A DNA stretch of 64,000 bases from Rostratula benghalensis (lineage: Eukaryota > Chordata > Aves > Charadriiformes > Rostratulidae), in assembly GCA_013399305.1 (NCBI GenBank), contig VXAI01000161.1:916075-980074 (forward strand), given 5' to 3'. Below the pieces are notes generated by a model that saw only the letters and a program-made list of their open reading frames with translations, was not told where the DNA came from and did not search any database. A program made the translations under genes and the position numbers. Shown in pieces: positions 12,401 to 26,200 of the stretch (position 1 is its first letter; every line of letters starts with the position of its first letter).

Positions 12401-14362
12401 CCCATTCTTTAACAAAAGTTGATTCTGATTAGAGATATTCATATACATTTTCTGTGTCCTTCATATGAGAAGACGGCAAGGTAAACATGCTGATTTACAA
12501 GCCAGATTTTGCCTTGGAGCTACAAAAGCTTAATTTTCTAGTGTCTCATTTTGTCACGGCCTTGTTACAGAGATGGAAATGTCACCTCCATTTATTCAGA
12601 CAAATGCAGAGTATTCATATTTTACTTATTAATTTCCATTAATTAACGCAAAATGTGAATAATCACAGAATTTGTTCCATTAGGATAAATCAGACCATGA
12701 CAACTAAAGAAAAGGAATGTAATCGCCAAACTAATATTGTCCACGACAGATGCTTGTGAAGATTCTGTCTGCAAGATATTGAAAGTTTTTCCACCACTCC
12801 TTCACTCCTTTTATGCTCATTCATTTCCCGTATTCTTCTTTAAGTAGGCATTTGTGAAGAAATCAACAGTGCACATATACAAGACATCATCTAGAAATTG
12901 CAACTCAATGTTTTCTTGCAAATTTCTGTGGACCTGGTGTTTGATATGTATCTGAGTATGTGCAATGCTCACAATTACATTTAAGAGTGAAGTTCTGTTG
13001 CTTTCTGATAATCTCAGAGAAGATTTTTGAGCACTGTTTGGATGTAGGTTGACTGTGATCACAACCAATAGAAAAGACAATGGAGTTTTAAGAAGAGCAA
13101 ATTGCTGTTTTCTTTCTGTGACTAGGACATTTTGATTTGGTTTTGGTTCAGAGGACCCTTTCTCCATATGTCCCAAGACCTGCAAGCTGAAAAACGGGCT
13201 CTTGACCTGTGTGAATTACATTATAAATTGTTGTAGACAAAGACTTGCCAGGGGGGAACTGTAAGTTCCATGTCTGCATGCTTCCTTGATTTGTTGTTTT
13301 GGTGTGAATTAGAGTTGGGCATATCTAAGGAAAGCTGCTATCAGAGGAGCAGGTAATTTATCGCTTGGATTGGTTTTTAAGTTTTGTCCTGAAAAGAACT
13401 GTTCTGAATTGACTCTAAAAGGATTTGACGTGTAGTTGACAGGAGGTATGACACGCAGAAGAAGAAGGTGAATGCAGGACTAAGAACACAAAGCTTAACA
13501 GAAACCGGAATATGAAGTTGCAGATCTGAGCAGACACTTATTTATCAAGCAAGCAAAGAGCATACCTTAGACTGTGCCTCTGCCATAAGACACAGATCTA
13601 ACATGCCTTTTTTTTCTCACCCAAAAGCCTCCTGAGAAACATGCTGATTCAATGGATAATGTTGGTTGCCCTCTACCAGTCATTATGTTGAGAAACCCTG
13701 CCGCAGGAGCATTGTCTGTGACTTTGAGGCAGTGAGGCAGGACTTGAGTAATTTCTATGCCTGCCTATCTCTAAAATCATCCTGTAGTGGAAGGACAAGG
13801 GTACTTCCTGCAAAATCTACTCCACCTCAAAGTGCATTTGATGTGAAACGGATAGGAACAGCGACACTGCTATTTGCTATTCATGTGCAGCCATATTTAT
13901 TTCAGCTGTTAGCACTTTGACATTCCAGCCCATGACTCCTTGTCCTTAATGTAACACTCTCTGTCTTGCGGGGCACAAAATATAATATTTAAGTTTCTGA
14001 TTGGTTTGTTTGCTTGTTTGTTTGTTGTTGATAGGATTGGGAGGAGGTATAGGTTAAGATCTTTGCATAAAATACTTCCAAACTTACACAAAATAATTTA
14101 ATCTTAGTGATCTACATTATGAAAATATCAATGAACTTACATTTTATCTGGTAAACTAAAGAGAACAGTGGAAATTTGACCTTAATAATTGAGGACTATA
14201 GCTACTGTGGAGAAGAGTACTTCAGAGGTTTAGGAAATGTCCCTCTGAGAATTCAACACAGGAATTTTTCTTATCTGATACCTCTCAACGGACCATTCTT
14301 ATTACTTTTGTAGAGACAAATATAAAACATCCAAAATGCATTTGGATCAACTTTGCATAATG
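9453..14362. other. Long AT-rich unique stretch, no gene seen
   Basis: About 4.9 kb without a named repeat. It contains an A/C tract at 9570-9593, the palindrome at 10199-10223 and a T-run near 10861. The longest open frames (minus strand 11361-11813, 150 codons; minus strand 12817-13185, 122 codons) have biased, AT-driven composition and no family motif. I regard both as chance frames. Confidence 0.5.
10199..10223. other. 25-bp perfect palindrome, 1-base spacer
   Basis: Twelve-base arms (TGGAAATTCTCC and GGAGAATTTCCA) pair perfectly around a single T at 10211. The half site resembles a kappa-B-type GGAAATTCTCC, and the centre contains a TTCTCCTGGAGAA dyad. It lies in unique sequence. The pairing is directly visible; any binding role is speculation. 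Confidence 0.9.
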
Positions 14363-14732
14363 TGCAACCAAGCCAAGTGCAGGGTCCTGCATCTGGGACA
14401 ATGTGGCAATCCCAAGCAGAAAAACAGGTTAGGTGGAGAATGGCTGGAGAGTACCCTGAGGAGAAGGACTTGGGAGTGATGGTGGGTGAGAAGCTCAACA
14501 TGAGCCAGCAGTGTGCGCTGTCAGCACCGAAAGACAACCACATCCTGGGCTGCATCAAAGGAAGCGTGGCCAGCAGGTCATGGGAGGTGATTCTACCCCT
14601 CTACTCTGCTCTCGTGAGACCCCACCTGGAGCACTGTGTCCAGCTCTGGTGTCCTCAGCACAAGAGGACATGGACCTGTTGGAACGAATAGAGTGGAGGG
14701 CCACAAAGATGATCAGAGCAACTCTCCTATGA
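14363..14732 (+). pseudogene. CR1 ORF2 (reverse transcriptase) C-terminal relic
   Basis: The end of the CR1 polymerase protein can be followed through all three forward frames. The frame starting at 14363 runs to about 14450 (ending in a [11 protein letters not shown] stretch). The frame of 14353 runs from about 14450 to 14660 and includes [20 protein letters not shown] and [20 protein letters not shown]. The frame of 14511 then runs to about 14729 ([18 protein letters not shown]). At least two frameshifts are therefore present. This part lies after the catalytic reverse-transcriptase motifs, which are absent because of 5' truncation. It has no promoter or host gene context and is a dead LINE fragment. 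Confidence 0.9.
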
Positions 14733-15134
14733 AGACAGGCTGAGAGAGCTGGGGTTGTTCACCCTGAGAACAGAAGGCTCTGGGGAGACATTATAGGAGC
14801 CTTCCAATACCTGAATGGAGCTATAGGAGAGCTGGAGAGAGACTCTTTGTCAGGAAGTGTATGACTGGACAAGGGGTAATGGCTTGAAATAGAAAAAGGG
14901 GAGATTTAGATTAGATACTAGAAAGAAATTCTTTGCTGTGAGGGTGGTGAGACACTGGAACAGGTTGCCAGAGAAGCTGTGGCTGCACCATCCCTGGAGA
15001 TGTCCAAGGCCAGGCTGGTTGGGGCTTTGAGCAACCTGGTCTGGTGGGAGGTGTCCCTGCCCAGGGCAGGGGGGTTGGGACTTGATGATCTTTAAGGTCC
15101 CTTCCAACTCTACCATTCTATGATTCTGTGATTT
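14363..15134 (+). mobile_element. CR1 LINE, longest copy: ORF2 C-terminus plus 3' UTR
   Basis: This is a 5'-truncated CR1 of about 770 bp. The first ~360 bp encode the end of the reverse-transcriptase ORF. The rest is the typical 3' part (CTGAGAGAGCTGGGGTTGTT, GGGGAGATTTAGATTAGATA, CACTGGAACAGGTTGCC, AAGGTCCCTTCCAACTCTAC), ending in ATTCTATGATTCTGTGATTT at 15115-15134. A gap follows AGATGATCAGAG: the usual GGGCTGGAGCACC segment is missing. It belongs to the same subfamily as the copies at 4.3, 28.2 and 60.4 kb. It is immobile because it is truncated and frameshifted. Confidence 0.95.
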
Positions 15135-15550
15135 GACAGTCTAATTTGGAGGTATGAATCCTGCTATCATGTGACTAATTTTCTTCCCCCACTGATTATA
15201 TCTGACACAGCACACCTCAGAAAGCCACAGTGCATGCAAATAACATGACAGAATAACAGTGCTTACAGCGTTGCAATTACATTGATTGATCATAGTGGAA
15301 TTTACTGGTAATAAATTATCAGAAAACGCATCAAAAGGCCATTGCTGTTGTATCAGAGAGAATCTAAATGATCTGAATCAGCAAACAAGATTAATTACTA
15401 TTGGGTTTATTACCCAGAAAATACTTGCTTTCAGTTGGACCATATGAAAATGCTTTGGCATTTGCTTGTATTTATTTTTATTAGCTTTCATTAGGTTTTT
15501 ATAATTTTCTTTAATGAAAGATCAGCACCAGATGCATACTGAAAGAAAGG

Positions 15551-15567
15551 AAAAAAAAAAAAAAAAA
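15551..15567. repeat. Poly(A) run
   Basis: A 17-base A homopolymer. No element boundary is recognisable next to it, so it is not evidence of a retroposed gene. Confidence 0.9.
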
Positions 15568-18500
15568 GTTAGCTATAATGCTTTCAATTTGTTTCACTAA
15601 TTGTAGATAATTGCAGAATATTTTTTAGTTCTTGTGATTTGCATATTTTCTGCATTATTCAGGCATCATTGGAATAAAACAGGAGCAATGCTACTGAGCG
15701 TTCCCAGCATTAAATACAGCAGATCCACTGATCTGCGACGTAGAACTATAAAATGCCAAGGATTAATATGTGATTGAATAATCATAACTAACAATAATAT
15801 TTGAGAATGTGGTAATTCATGCCATTGCTGTATATTGTGTATCACCCACATTAGGTGTATCATACAGTTTAGCTTCATATTATACTTCTTACTCAAGTGC
15901 CTTCCAACATATACTGTAGTTTTTAGCAGACACTCAAGAGGCACAAGCGAAGGAAGAAATAACTTAAACAAAGAGTGGCATGTGCAAATTTTTAAATTAT
16001 GGTACATTTCTAGCTGGATATTAATTTAATATTATCAGTAAAAGTTGGTGCGATTTCTTTATTTTCAAAACGTCAATTACTGCTTAAAAAAATGCTGGAA
16101 ATGCTGAATGAATAACGCAAAGACTAATTAATTAAGAATAAGGACATAAGTTAATGTGCACACATTTTTGAACTGTTGTTAATATCTATATTTATATTAA
16201 GTATAGCATGAGGATTTTATTTTAAAATCAGAGAATTCTTTTTAGAAGGGAGGACGAGAGAATGTGTTCTCATTTAAAGAATGGGTTCTTGGGTGTTTCT
16301 CTACAATGCAGGTGGGAGACTTCTCATTCTGCTATTTAAGGCTGAGAAGGAACTAGAGTTTGGAAACCAAAAAAAACCCCATTTTTTCAGCAGTCACAAT
16401 AGGCCCAGCATATAACAAGTTCTGATCTTTTCATTGAATATCGCTTGACAGAGTAAAAATATTTTGCTGCTTCCAGGACAATAGTTCTAAATATGCTATG
16501 ATTTTAACTACACCTTACATTCTGTTGAAAGTAATCATTGTTCGCTGGTACGGTACGCACATAATAATTTCAATGGTAAACATAAGCTTTGTTCCAAAAT
16601 GGAGAATTTAAAGTAAATTTAGATATGAGGGAAAAGTTCCAGACAGTAAATCCATACAAAAGAAACTTCAGCACTGTAACTACAAAAAACCCCACGTGTT
16701 TAGCTCTTCTTAAATTCCCTAGCTGATTGTATTATCATCTTTTTAAGAAGAAATGATATTTGATAGTGGCTGGAGTGGCAGATTGTTCTGTTTTGTGACA
16801 GATTTGATGCTTAAAGAAATAGCTTTTTCTAAAGTTCCAAAAGTTCATCCCACACTAAAATCCAGCTATTTCGATAGCTGCAACAATACTTTCATGAAGC
16901 TGTTGTATTGTTACATAAATTCTTAGATAAAATAACTGTATGAGGACTCTCAAACTTCTCAGCAAATAACCATCAGCCGAGAACATTATTGTATAAAAAA
17001 GCATAACATTTATTCTTACCTTTTGATTTTAAGAGTAATAAATAAATATTCCTTACTCAAAAAAGAAAACAAGTTTTTCAGACTTCATCTTTCTTCTTCT
17101 AGATCCTTTATCCTTCCACCCCTAAGTTTCAGTTGAAAAGTCCATCAATTAGACCTGAAAACAGAGACATTAAGCAACATATTGCTAATGTGAAGAATTT
17201 CCATTTCTGATGTGGAGTATTCTATATGTACATTTTAAAAAAATAATTTGACAGTTTCATTTGGTATAATTATACTAGGGGATATGAAATGGTAAAAAAT
17301 ATTCTTTCTACTTAATTTCTAAGATTTGAGGTAGGATATAAGTCCTGGAATTGGAAAAAAAAGTTACAGTTTTCTTTAGCCTTTAGGAATTCTGAATTTC
17401 TGAATTAAAATTGCAGTTACCTACCATTTTATCAGATCCATAATTTTCCCTTTTACAGGAGACAAACAGTAGTTGCTTTGGTTCCATGGTTCTGTGGTTC
17501 CATGACTCTAAGATGCTCTGTGGAGAGCTGATCAGCTTAAACAGCCATGTGATTTCTGAGTAAAATTCTATCTATTATCTGAGATCATGAATTCTGATAT
17601 CTGACAAAGAAAGAATGTCTATCCATTCTTCCTCCACCATCTCTTCATTCAAGGAAACAGAGACTCACGTGCAAAACACAATTCAATGTGAGATCTGTCT
17701 TTTTCTTTTATAGACTAAGCAACAAAACACTTCTTACTTCTTCAGAAGCTGAAATGATTAGAAAGCGAAACACAGTTAATTTGGCATTAAATACTCCCTC
17801 AATGGTATTGGGGCTTTTGGTGTATCATTCTAATTACTTGGGGTCAAACATTCCCACTTTTTCTGATATTCTGGAATTTCTTTTAACAGTCTGCTCCACA
17901 TCAAAATCCTGACATTAGATTCTCATAAAGAGAATTTTGGAATTTTGCTGTAAATTATGACACTTTATTTATATTTTATTGCTATTTTTAAGATGCCAAT
18001 GCTCATTAGAAAATATCTATTACAGTAGCATGTGTAAAGAAGGAAGATGGAAGTGTTTAAAAGTCCTTTGTTCTTCCAGTGGTGGAAAAGCTACTACCTT
18101 TGAAAATGCAGGAGAAGAAACTTTTTTAAGGATGTGATGTCCTTGCTTTACCTAATTTCAGTTTTTTTCTTTCTCTTTTTGGCATGTCTTTGGGTTCCTG
18201 GGAAGCATTCAGAAGTAGCCAGAAAGTGGAGTTTAGGAATGTTTGCCTGCAAAGAATCTTCCAGATCATCTGAATCCAATGCTTCTCAGTCATAGGCCTC
18301 ACAAGGGATTTTAGTTCTGACTTTTTTCTGTAACATCAAATTCACGGGCCTCCACATACCATCCACCACTCCAGGATCTGTAGCAGAAAGCAGAACACTT
18401 AAAACATCCACTATCAATAAAATATAAGTCCCTGACAGAAAAACAAGGGGCAAAAATCCCTCTTTTAACTCCAAATCTGGAGATCAGTTTAACTGTGAGA

Positions 18501-19328
18501 ACAATAACACCATTGCAGTATATTACCAGGCTACTTGGCATATTTTAGTATGACTTACACATTAGTTCCCTCCTTTCCCTACACAGTCTCTAGCTGAGGC
18601 TTATTAACACAACTTCATAGGAAGGCAAATTCCTCCATGCCCTTCACTTTGCCCTTGCAGGCACAAAGTTTAGGTTGGACACAAGCAGAAACCCTAATCT
18701 ATGGATAATTTTTTTTTTATTTTTTTTTCAATTTTTCTTCCATGAAATCTGTGTAGGAGCTGCATATGTCTGGGGTACTGATTTACTGTTACTAACTAGT
18801 CCTGATCCATTAAATAACTTACTCACATGTGATGGTACCCCAGGAGGATTAGATATCTGAATTCAGAATTGACTCTTATCCTTCATGTGCCAGCTGACCT
18901 CAGGCACACCTAAACACTGTGGTGGCCCTGGCTTCTGACAGTGATGGTTCTTAGACCCCTAAAATTCCCACTCTGTATATACTTTCTGGTGTTTACGACC
19001 TCATTCACCATGAGGACCACCATAAGTCATAAAAAAAGATGTTTTTCTGACTGTTTTCTCTTGACAGGGTCTGATCTGACAAAAGTGCTCTGAGAATAGC
19101 TCAACATAGGGCTTCTAAAAATACAGCAACTTCTTTAAACTGTCCCATTACAAATTATTAAAGATTAATAACAAGAGGGACTATGACAGGAAAACAGAGC
19201 GAATATTCAAAAGCAAAGAAAAAACAGAGTAAAAATCAGTTGTGACCTTGAAACTCAACTGAATTCATTATAGATATTTTACTCAGTGGTCGGGCGGAAG
19301 CATTTTTTGCAAATACATGAGCTCTTTT

Positions 19329-19351
19329 AAAAAAAAAAAAAAAAAAAAAAA
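19329..19351. repeat. Poly(A) run
   Basis: A 23-base A homopolymer. The sequence upstream does not read as a processed transcript or a CR1 (CR1 copies do not end in poly(A)). Confidence 0.9.
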
Positions 19352-22300
19352 GATACTACTGCCATTTAGAAAGGCATTAATGAGCTTTTCTTTTCCTGGG
19401 TTAGTTTTATCAAGTACAGTATTGAAATCTTATATTAATCAAGAGCTTAACCTAAAGCTTTTTTTAATGCAGCTTAGTGGATATTCTCCTAAAATAAGCA
19501 GCACAGACTCCTTTTGGTCTGATATATAGTTGACATTGATGCAAAGTATGCATAATTTATACTGTTGTCTTTTTTCCTCCATGTCAGCTTCTTATGTTTT
19601 ATGAATCACATGGTGCATTTTTGTTTCCTCAGAAAACCTTAGATGCCCATGACTCAGAGATTTCATATATGAGACCTCTGTCCCATTAACTTTAGGTCCT
19701 ATAAATAGATGTTGGGTATTCAAACATGCACCCAAAAGCAGCAACACGGTTGCTTCAGATTAGTATCAGCAGCTAGGTTTGTATTTTCTATATAATTTTT
19801 CATGCTTCTGCCTCTGTCTTTGATTTTCTTATGCTTACTGCAAACTTTTCCCTCTGCTAATAGCAGGGAAAGGGGGAGGGCAGAGAGGCAGCAGAGAAGT
19901 ATCTATTACTGCCTTGTATAATATCTCAAAAATGCACACTGAATTAGTAAGATTGGTTCAAGGACAGTTTTCAAAATCTTGAAGCTGTGTCTGAGCTGTC
20001 TGACGTGCCCTATTCATATAGCATTGATGTAACACTTCCAAGGTTACTACCGCTGCATATTTGAACAAATATCCCATTTTGTACTGACAGCTTTCTCTTC
20101 AACAGATAACAGAAGATGGCAATGTGCCCTCCTGGCCATACAGCGTTGCAAGCTTAATTACTTTCTGCCTGCTCTCATCTTCCACGATCAGGACAACAAG
20201 GCTTAATTCTGACATCTGATTTGCTTTTCCTTTTGGTTTATTAGTACCTAGACTTTGGCCCATGAAACAAGACCAGCTTCCTATATCCAGCTTCAGAGGT
20301 GATGGATGCTTTTTCTCTCTTTATTCCCATTGCAGTCTACTGGAAATTCTCACAGAAACCAGAATGATGGGGTTTATTCCACTCCAGAAGAGAAGGGAAT
20401 TGGATTCCTTTTCTAACTTCTTGATAAACTGCTTCTCATCTGTAAATTATAGAACCCTCCAACCATGTGTAACTTTGGAAGCATTTTGTGGCAGGTCCAG
20501 ATCCTGTTGGCATGCACCAGCTTTTTCTTCCAATGGGCTACTTTATCAGAAAGAAAAAAAAAAGTTGTTATTCTGCATTTTTATGAAAGTGAGATAATGA
20601 GCTAAACAGACTAAAGCAGTTCTGGGTCTGCACAGGAGAAGAGCTATAAAAACCAAGAGATCTTTACAATCAAAGGCTGAGGTTTCTGATGCGTCTATGC
20701 AGCTGCTAAGAGGATGATGGGGGAGACTGAACCATTACTTCAGATTCAGGTTTCTCAGTTTCACTATAGATATATAGAATTCTTTTAGTTACCTAATTAT
20801 TTCATTGAAGTGGCCTCCTGCAGAGAGGAAGTTTGCTACTGTGCAGGGCAATATGAGTCTTTATTTTTAATGTTTAAAGATAATTCTGGCTCTAAGTAAT
20901 ACTGTGTTCCATTTCTGTATGGTAAATTAGCTTCTAAAAAAGTCTTGGTCTCTGTTTTGGAGACTGAATATTAATTTTGAATCTGCTGAAGCTGAGGCTT
21001 AGCTCATTTATCCCCACATTTTTGAGGTATTCTCGGGTAAACAAGTTATCTGCATGGGGTGACAGATATTGCAATGCCTGTAGGAAAGTTAGACATTTCT
21101 AAGACTGAGTCTGGGGACCAGAGACTTTTTCATACTGTCAAGTGGCATTAGACATCTCTATATGACCAACTGGCTCAAGTCCTAACTGTTAAATAATATC
21201 CTACATACAACGATTGTTTACAGTTCCTATTATTCCAAAGAACTAATTGGGAGTAAGTCTGTCTGTTAAGGAGGAATGTAGTTCACGAAAAACAGCTGTT
21301 ATTTTCATTCTGCTATAGCGTGAATAAATATTCCCTGTGTAATGTATGATATATATTTCCTTCTTACAGTATTAAATATCATTACTTTGGGTGAATATGT
21401 GAAAACTGTTGAGCTTGCAAGTGCCATTTACTGTTTCTGACTGATAAAATAAACTGACAATAGTTATGTTATACACTTGTGGGGAGGAAAGTGTGATTAA
21501 AGACAAGATGTCGCTTCTTTTCTCACTTCCGTTCTACCCAGGGATGCTTTCATTTCTTTTTTTCCATTTTTCACATCCACTTTTTCCTTGACTACAGGGG
21601 GAGGGGAGTTCTCCGCAGGGTTCTCCAGTAACCCCTGTGCGGCTGGCTCCAAGAATGGCACTGACATCAACATGGAGCACCATCTGTTGCAGAAAGTGAT
21701 TTAGGATGAGTCTAAGAATATAAGAGTTTCAGAAGCATTCTGCCAGGGACCAATAATTCAGGTTATTATTAGCCAGAGTTATTGTCCGTCATTCGACAGG
21801 TTTGTGCTGAATGGACCAAAGGGGAAATTCAGCCCCTTGGGAGCTTGGATTATGAAGATGTGCTTTTACCATTATTTGATCAATTGAGGTCCTGTAGAGA
21901 GCTTTCGTGTGGAATATCAAGTACTCTCAGACAGGAAGCTCCCCCCACCCACCCCTGCTTTTAGTGAACCTGCATGTGGAATTCAGCAGACTCAGTAGGA
22001 AAAAAAAAAGCAGAGATATGTCTGTGTAGTGTAAGCCTGAGTAAATACCACCTTTCCAAAATGATGACAAGTGCTTAACTGTAATTACATACATTTCTAA
22101 TGCATTTTTTATCTGCTGCAAACCCTGGTGCAAGGTTTGTTTTTTTTTTTTTTCTACTTTTTGTAAATCTTGGGCTGAACTTTTCTCCTTTCTAAAGTGT
22201 GATAACTTCAAACTTATCCTCAGTGCCTTGCTGATATCAATTCTGACCCAACAGCATCCTGCTGAATTGCATGAGGCCCTGCAAAGTAGCTTTTATTTTT

Positions 22301-22859
22301 TAAGGTACAACTACCGTAATCTCTTAAGCTATCTGATAAAATTTTAATCTCTCTGCCCTTCTTTTCTAGAAGTCTGCCCAGGAAAGATGCCTTGACAGCA
22401 TCTTATTTTATTTACTTTTCCTGAATCCCTATCTTTGCCACGTTTAGTCGTTTATCTTCTCTCTCCAGTTTTTCCCCCCCTTCCCTTCACTCCAATCTTT
22501 TTTTTTTTTTCCATTCACCTCACTGCTGCTGAAGTCCAACTTTGCCTTATCCTAATTATTATGCAGGCTATATTCCATTGTCTAAATTCACTCTTTGTCT
22601 GCTAAACTGCTCCTGTATTTTATCATTAGATTCTCTCAGTGTCATCACTACTTGTCCTTTTCCTGTCTTGATTATTTGATTAATGATGACAGAAAGGAGG
22701 AGCCTCAATTTACTAAATTTACTCCATGGGCCATGTTGTTGCTAGGTGATACCCCCTAGTCACTGCTATAAATACTTAATAATCTTACAATTACATTTCC
22801 TTGTTACTTTTCATTTAAATAGTGCAAGGCACCTGGACTTTGATGATTTAAAGTGTGTT

Positions 22860-23240
22860 ATGAAACTATTTGGAGAGAATTTTGATTGGCCTCTCGATTC
22901 TTGCTAGGGGATGGATTAATTTGCATGAAGCACACATTTCTGCACTGCTGTTCAGCATTTCAGATTGCTAACTTCATCTTTTTCCAATGATTCGACATAG
23001 CTGTTTGGTTTTTTTGGTGGTTTTTTGGGTTTGTTTTTTTTTTCCAGAACAGAACTATTAGGGGAGAATAAGGCACAATTAAGCAAACTATTTGGTAATC
23101 AAGAGGTAACACTCGAGATGGATTGAAAGTGTGAGACTGTGCTCGGCTGTATGATTGTCCCGTGGTAATCAAACTCCTCATCTCACCTCACTGCTTAATA
23201 TTGACCCGACTAAAATTAACTTCATGATGCTGATAAACTA
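22860..23240. other. Candidate conserved non-coding block, split by a T/G tract
   Basis: High-complexity sequence with retained CpGs (TCGACAT, ACTCGAG, CTCGGC, CCCGTGG, CCCGAC) and homeobox/POU-like words, including the octamer ATTTGCAT at 22919-22926 and TAATTTGCAT context. It is interrupted at 23007-23044 by a T/G tract (GGTTTTTTTGGTGG, GGTTTTTTGGG) that looks like a later expansion. There is no open frame. The call rests on texture alone and needs alignment to other birds. Confidence 0.3.
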
Positions 23241-26200
23241 GTTCATGATCTTGCAAATACTCCTGTGTGACACACAGGACCTGTGTGAAATACACACACA
23301 TATGTGAGTGCATCATGGTAGGAGTTATGAGGTTGTCTGTATAAAGTCATAGTCATTTTAGTCTCTGGATGGTTCTGTAATTAGGGAAAGTGTCCTCTGA
23401 TTAAAAGATTTTTACCACAAACTGAAACGAGACTGGAAAAATTGCATGTGCTTATCTAAGGTAAATAAACATTGAGTGAATAATGATTTTTCTACTACTT
23501 CAGTATTTGGAGATCTTGACTCTAAGCTTCAACCACTCAATATTGAAGGCTATATACATTTTATAATGTCTGTTACATTTAGCTCATTTAATCTTCTGTA
23601 ATTAACAATTCTATCTGTTTATTCCTTGTGATCGATTTAGTGAATAAAACCTACAGTAACATTCCATGGGGTTTTTTATCTTTTTTATTAGCTGTTAGGG
23701 TATATTAGTTTTTCACAGAATGCCTGTTCAGAATATACCTCCTCATTTCTGTGGTCATCAGGAGCTCCCTGGCTGTTTCTTCCCCAAACTTTCTTGTCAT
23801 TTGCTCTTTGTTGATTTTTTCCTGCCACTTACCTGCTCTTCGGGGCAGAAAACTTATCTTGTCTATCACATAAATATGCAATACAATGTAAATAATGCTT
23901 TTTACCACTAGAAAAATTGATATTTTAAAGGGGAAAAAAAACAAAAAAAAACAGGTTAGGAGACCAAAATTTGCAGAAATTTCTCTTACACATGTTTCAG
24001 CCTGTTTTCCACTAACAAAGGCTGTGGTAATGACTAAAATTGCCAGAACTACCTAATGTAATCAATAAAGTCTTCCATTTGCTGTCCTAAGCATTCATAA
24101 CTGCAGGGATATTTGTGGAACAACTGTTTCCAAAGCAGTCAGTCATAGTCTAGGACCATTACTTACAAATCCATCATGAAAAAAGGTTAATCTATTTTTG
24201 TTTTAATTGGGGAAGCTTAACTGATACTACCTTTTTTTGTCTCGCAGAAATGTCATGGCCAAGACGATGAGACTCAGCTGCACTCAGAAACCTCAAATTC
24301 AAAATTAGATTCAAAAATAAGCTTTGAAATACTTGAATCCAAGGCATGAAAACTGTCAGTGTCGGTTCTGTGAAGTAGTTAGTCTGTAAAAACTAATACT
24401 TCTTTTCTGATTTTTATGACCTTCTTAAATGAAAATCTCTCAAAAGTTTCACGGCTGCTATCAGAATGTGATTTGCCTGTAGCAAAATTCACTGTCTAAT
24501 TTGCAATATATATCCTATTTCATTTCCCAAATATCTGAAAGGAGTTTGCTTTTCACTTGTCTTTCAATTCTGTAATTAAGGTTGACTGGAAGAAATTAAG
24601 GTAAACAATGCAAAGGTGCGTATTACTCTGTGATGATATCAGGGACGTGTCTGATTCTTTACTTTGATGTTCAGATCTGATTGCACAAGACGTGGGTCAG
24701 GGAGTAAAAAACTCTTATTTCAAATATCTTGATCCCAGTAGATAAAAAGAAAAAAACTTAGCTACGTCATCCATCTTGAATATTTTCAATTGCCTTCCAT
24801 TTCATAATATTTTGATTCAAAATGTGAATGCTTGTCAGAATGCAGTTCTCAGAATAAATTTTTAGAGAAATGAAAATAGTCCTAGATATATTTTAATCGC
24901 ATCATTACAATTGTTATGGGCAGGTATTCAGGGTTATTTGCATCACTGAAAGTAAATTCAAGTATGTTTTTCTTCTGAAAGTGAGTATGTAATTAGATTG
25001 TTTCCAGTCAGGCTTTTTGTGTGTGTTAATGCAGTAAAGCTGAGTCAACTCTCTCTGGGCTCCATTATGCAAAAATAAAAAACCTATACTCTGTATTTTG
25101 ACTTTTCAGTTATTTCAATTCCTCCCACTTCCCCCCCACCTTTTCTCCCACTTTTCTCAGAAACTGTCTGAGTTTCCATTTTCTTTTCTTTATTTTATCT
25201 GGCATTTCTTTTATTCCTTTTTCTTTGCTTTCCCTTCTCTTCTTTCACTCCTAGGAATTCAGATCTGAGTGGTTTGCTGCATAGGTTCACTACAGAGCTA
25301 TCAAACTATTTGTGCACGAAAAATAAAATGAAATAGCATATTCTGTTACTTGAGAAATACTTTGAAAATTATTCCTCTTCTCAAAACCCCATGTCTGAAG
25401 TGTCTCAAAATCACTATGCATTTGTTTATTAGCTTCAACAGATTATATATTCCAAAAGTCTCTAAATAATTAAAAATAAAACATTATTATGTGTTCTTAT
25501 GCTATTAATTTGAATTTTTGTTGTTTTATTTAAAAAACAAACCTTTATTTTTTATTTAAGTAGCCTTTTCAGTCTACCTTTTTTTAAATTGCTATTGGTT
25601 TTCAGTTTACAAAGGATACAACGTACATAATTTTTAAAGAATTATACTAGATTTTTGGGTCAAAATAAAAATACAAGAATATAAAATAATATCTTCATAT
25701 TGTGTCTGTGACCTGTTAATTGCTGTTGATCTCACTTTCAGATGTTTGTCATTGTTTTCATTGAGGAAAAGTTCAAACACATTTTTTTTAGGTCTGTGCT
25801 CTCCCTTAGGTTAAATCCTTGTTTCATAACCCTGTCAGTATGGAGGAGCCATAAAACAAACACATTTTAACACCAATTATGTCGGTACAGGAAAATAAAA
25901 TAGTCTTTTAGTCTAAATGATGGGGGCCTTGTGTTTGTTGCTTCACCCAGACCTCTCACTTCAAAGATATCTTTTTTTTTTTTTTTTTTTCCTTTCCCTC
26001 CTACTTTGTCTTCTGTTCTTGCCTACTCCACTTAAGGGCTTTTGAAATATTACTGAAACATCCAGTTTATCGAGTACATTATTAAAAATATTACATAAAT
26101 AATATTATTTCCTACTTGGATCTGTCCAGAGAAAAGAGGAAATCCCCGAGCAATAAATATTGCAGATATTTAAGGGACTGTAGTCAAGATTGTGGATGAA

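Larger units (their letters stand above)
15135..22855. other. Long unique AT-rich stretch, essentially repeat-free
   Basis: About 7.7 kb with no named interspersed repeat. It holds homopolymer runs (A at 15551-15567 and 19329-19351; T near 22139 and 22500) and short chance frames. A T-rich block near 18709-18742 and a CCATGGTTCTGTGGTTCCAT string near 17482 were considered and not called. Two longer frames (20262-20597 plus, 21927-22211 minus) show no recognisable domain. Confidence 0.5.

Noticed and set aside
12817..13185. 122-codon minus-strand open frame
   Set aside because: No recognisable domain; the content looks random.
16863..16880. CAGCTAT-TTCG-ATAGCTG stem-loop
   Set aside because: A seven-base stem with a four-base loop is expected several times by chance in a window this size.
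17475..17525. CCATGGTTCTGTGGTTCCATGACTCT as a CR1 octamer tail
   Set aside because: The sequence upstream has none of the CR1 3' blocks.
18240..18305. AGAATCTTCCAGATCATCTGAATCC as a reverse CR1 end
   Set aside because: Only one short block is similar; the expected neighbouring blocks are missing.
19317..19529. Poly(A) run followed by an open frame as a retroposed gene
   Set aside because: The lysine-rich start is just the A homopolymer, and the sequence upstream does not resemble a transcript.
20262..20597. 111-codon plus-strand frame
   Set aside because: No family resemblance and no acceptor or donor that would make it an exon.
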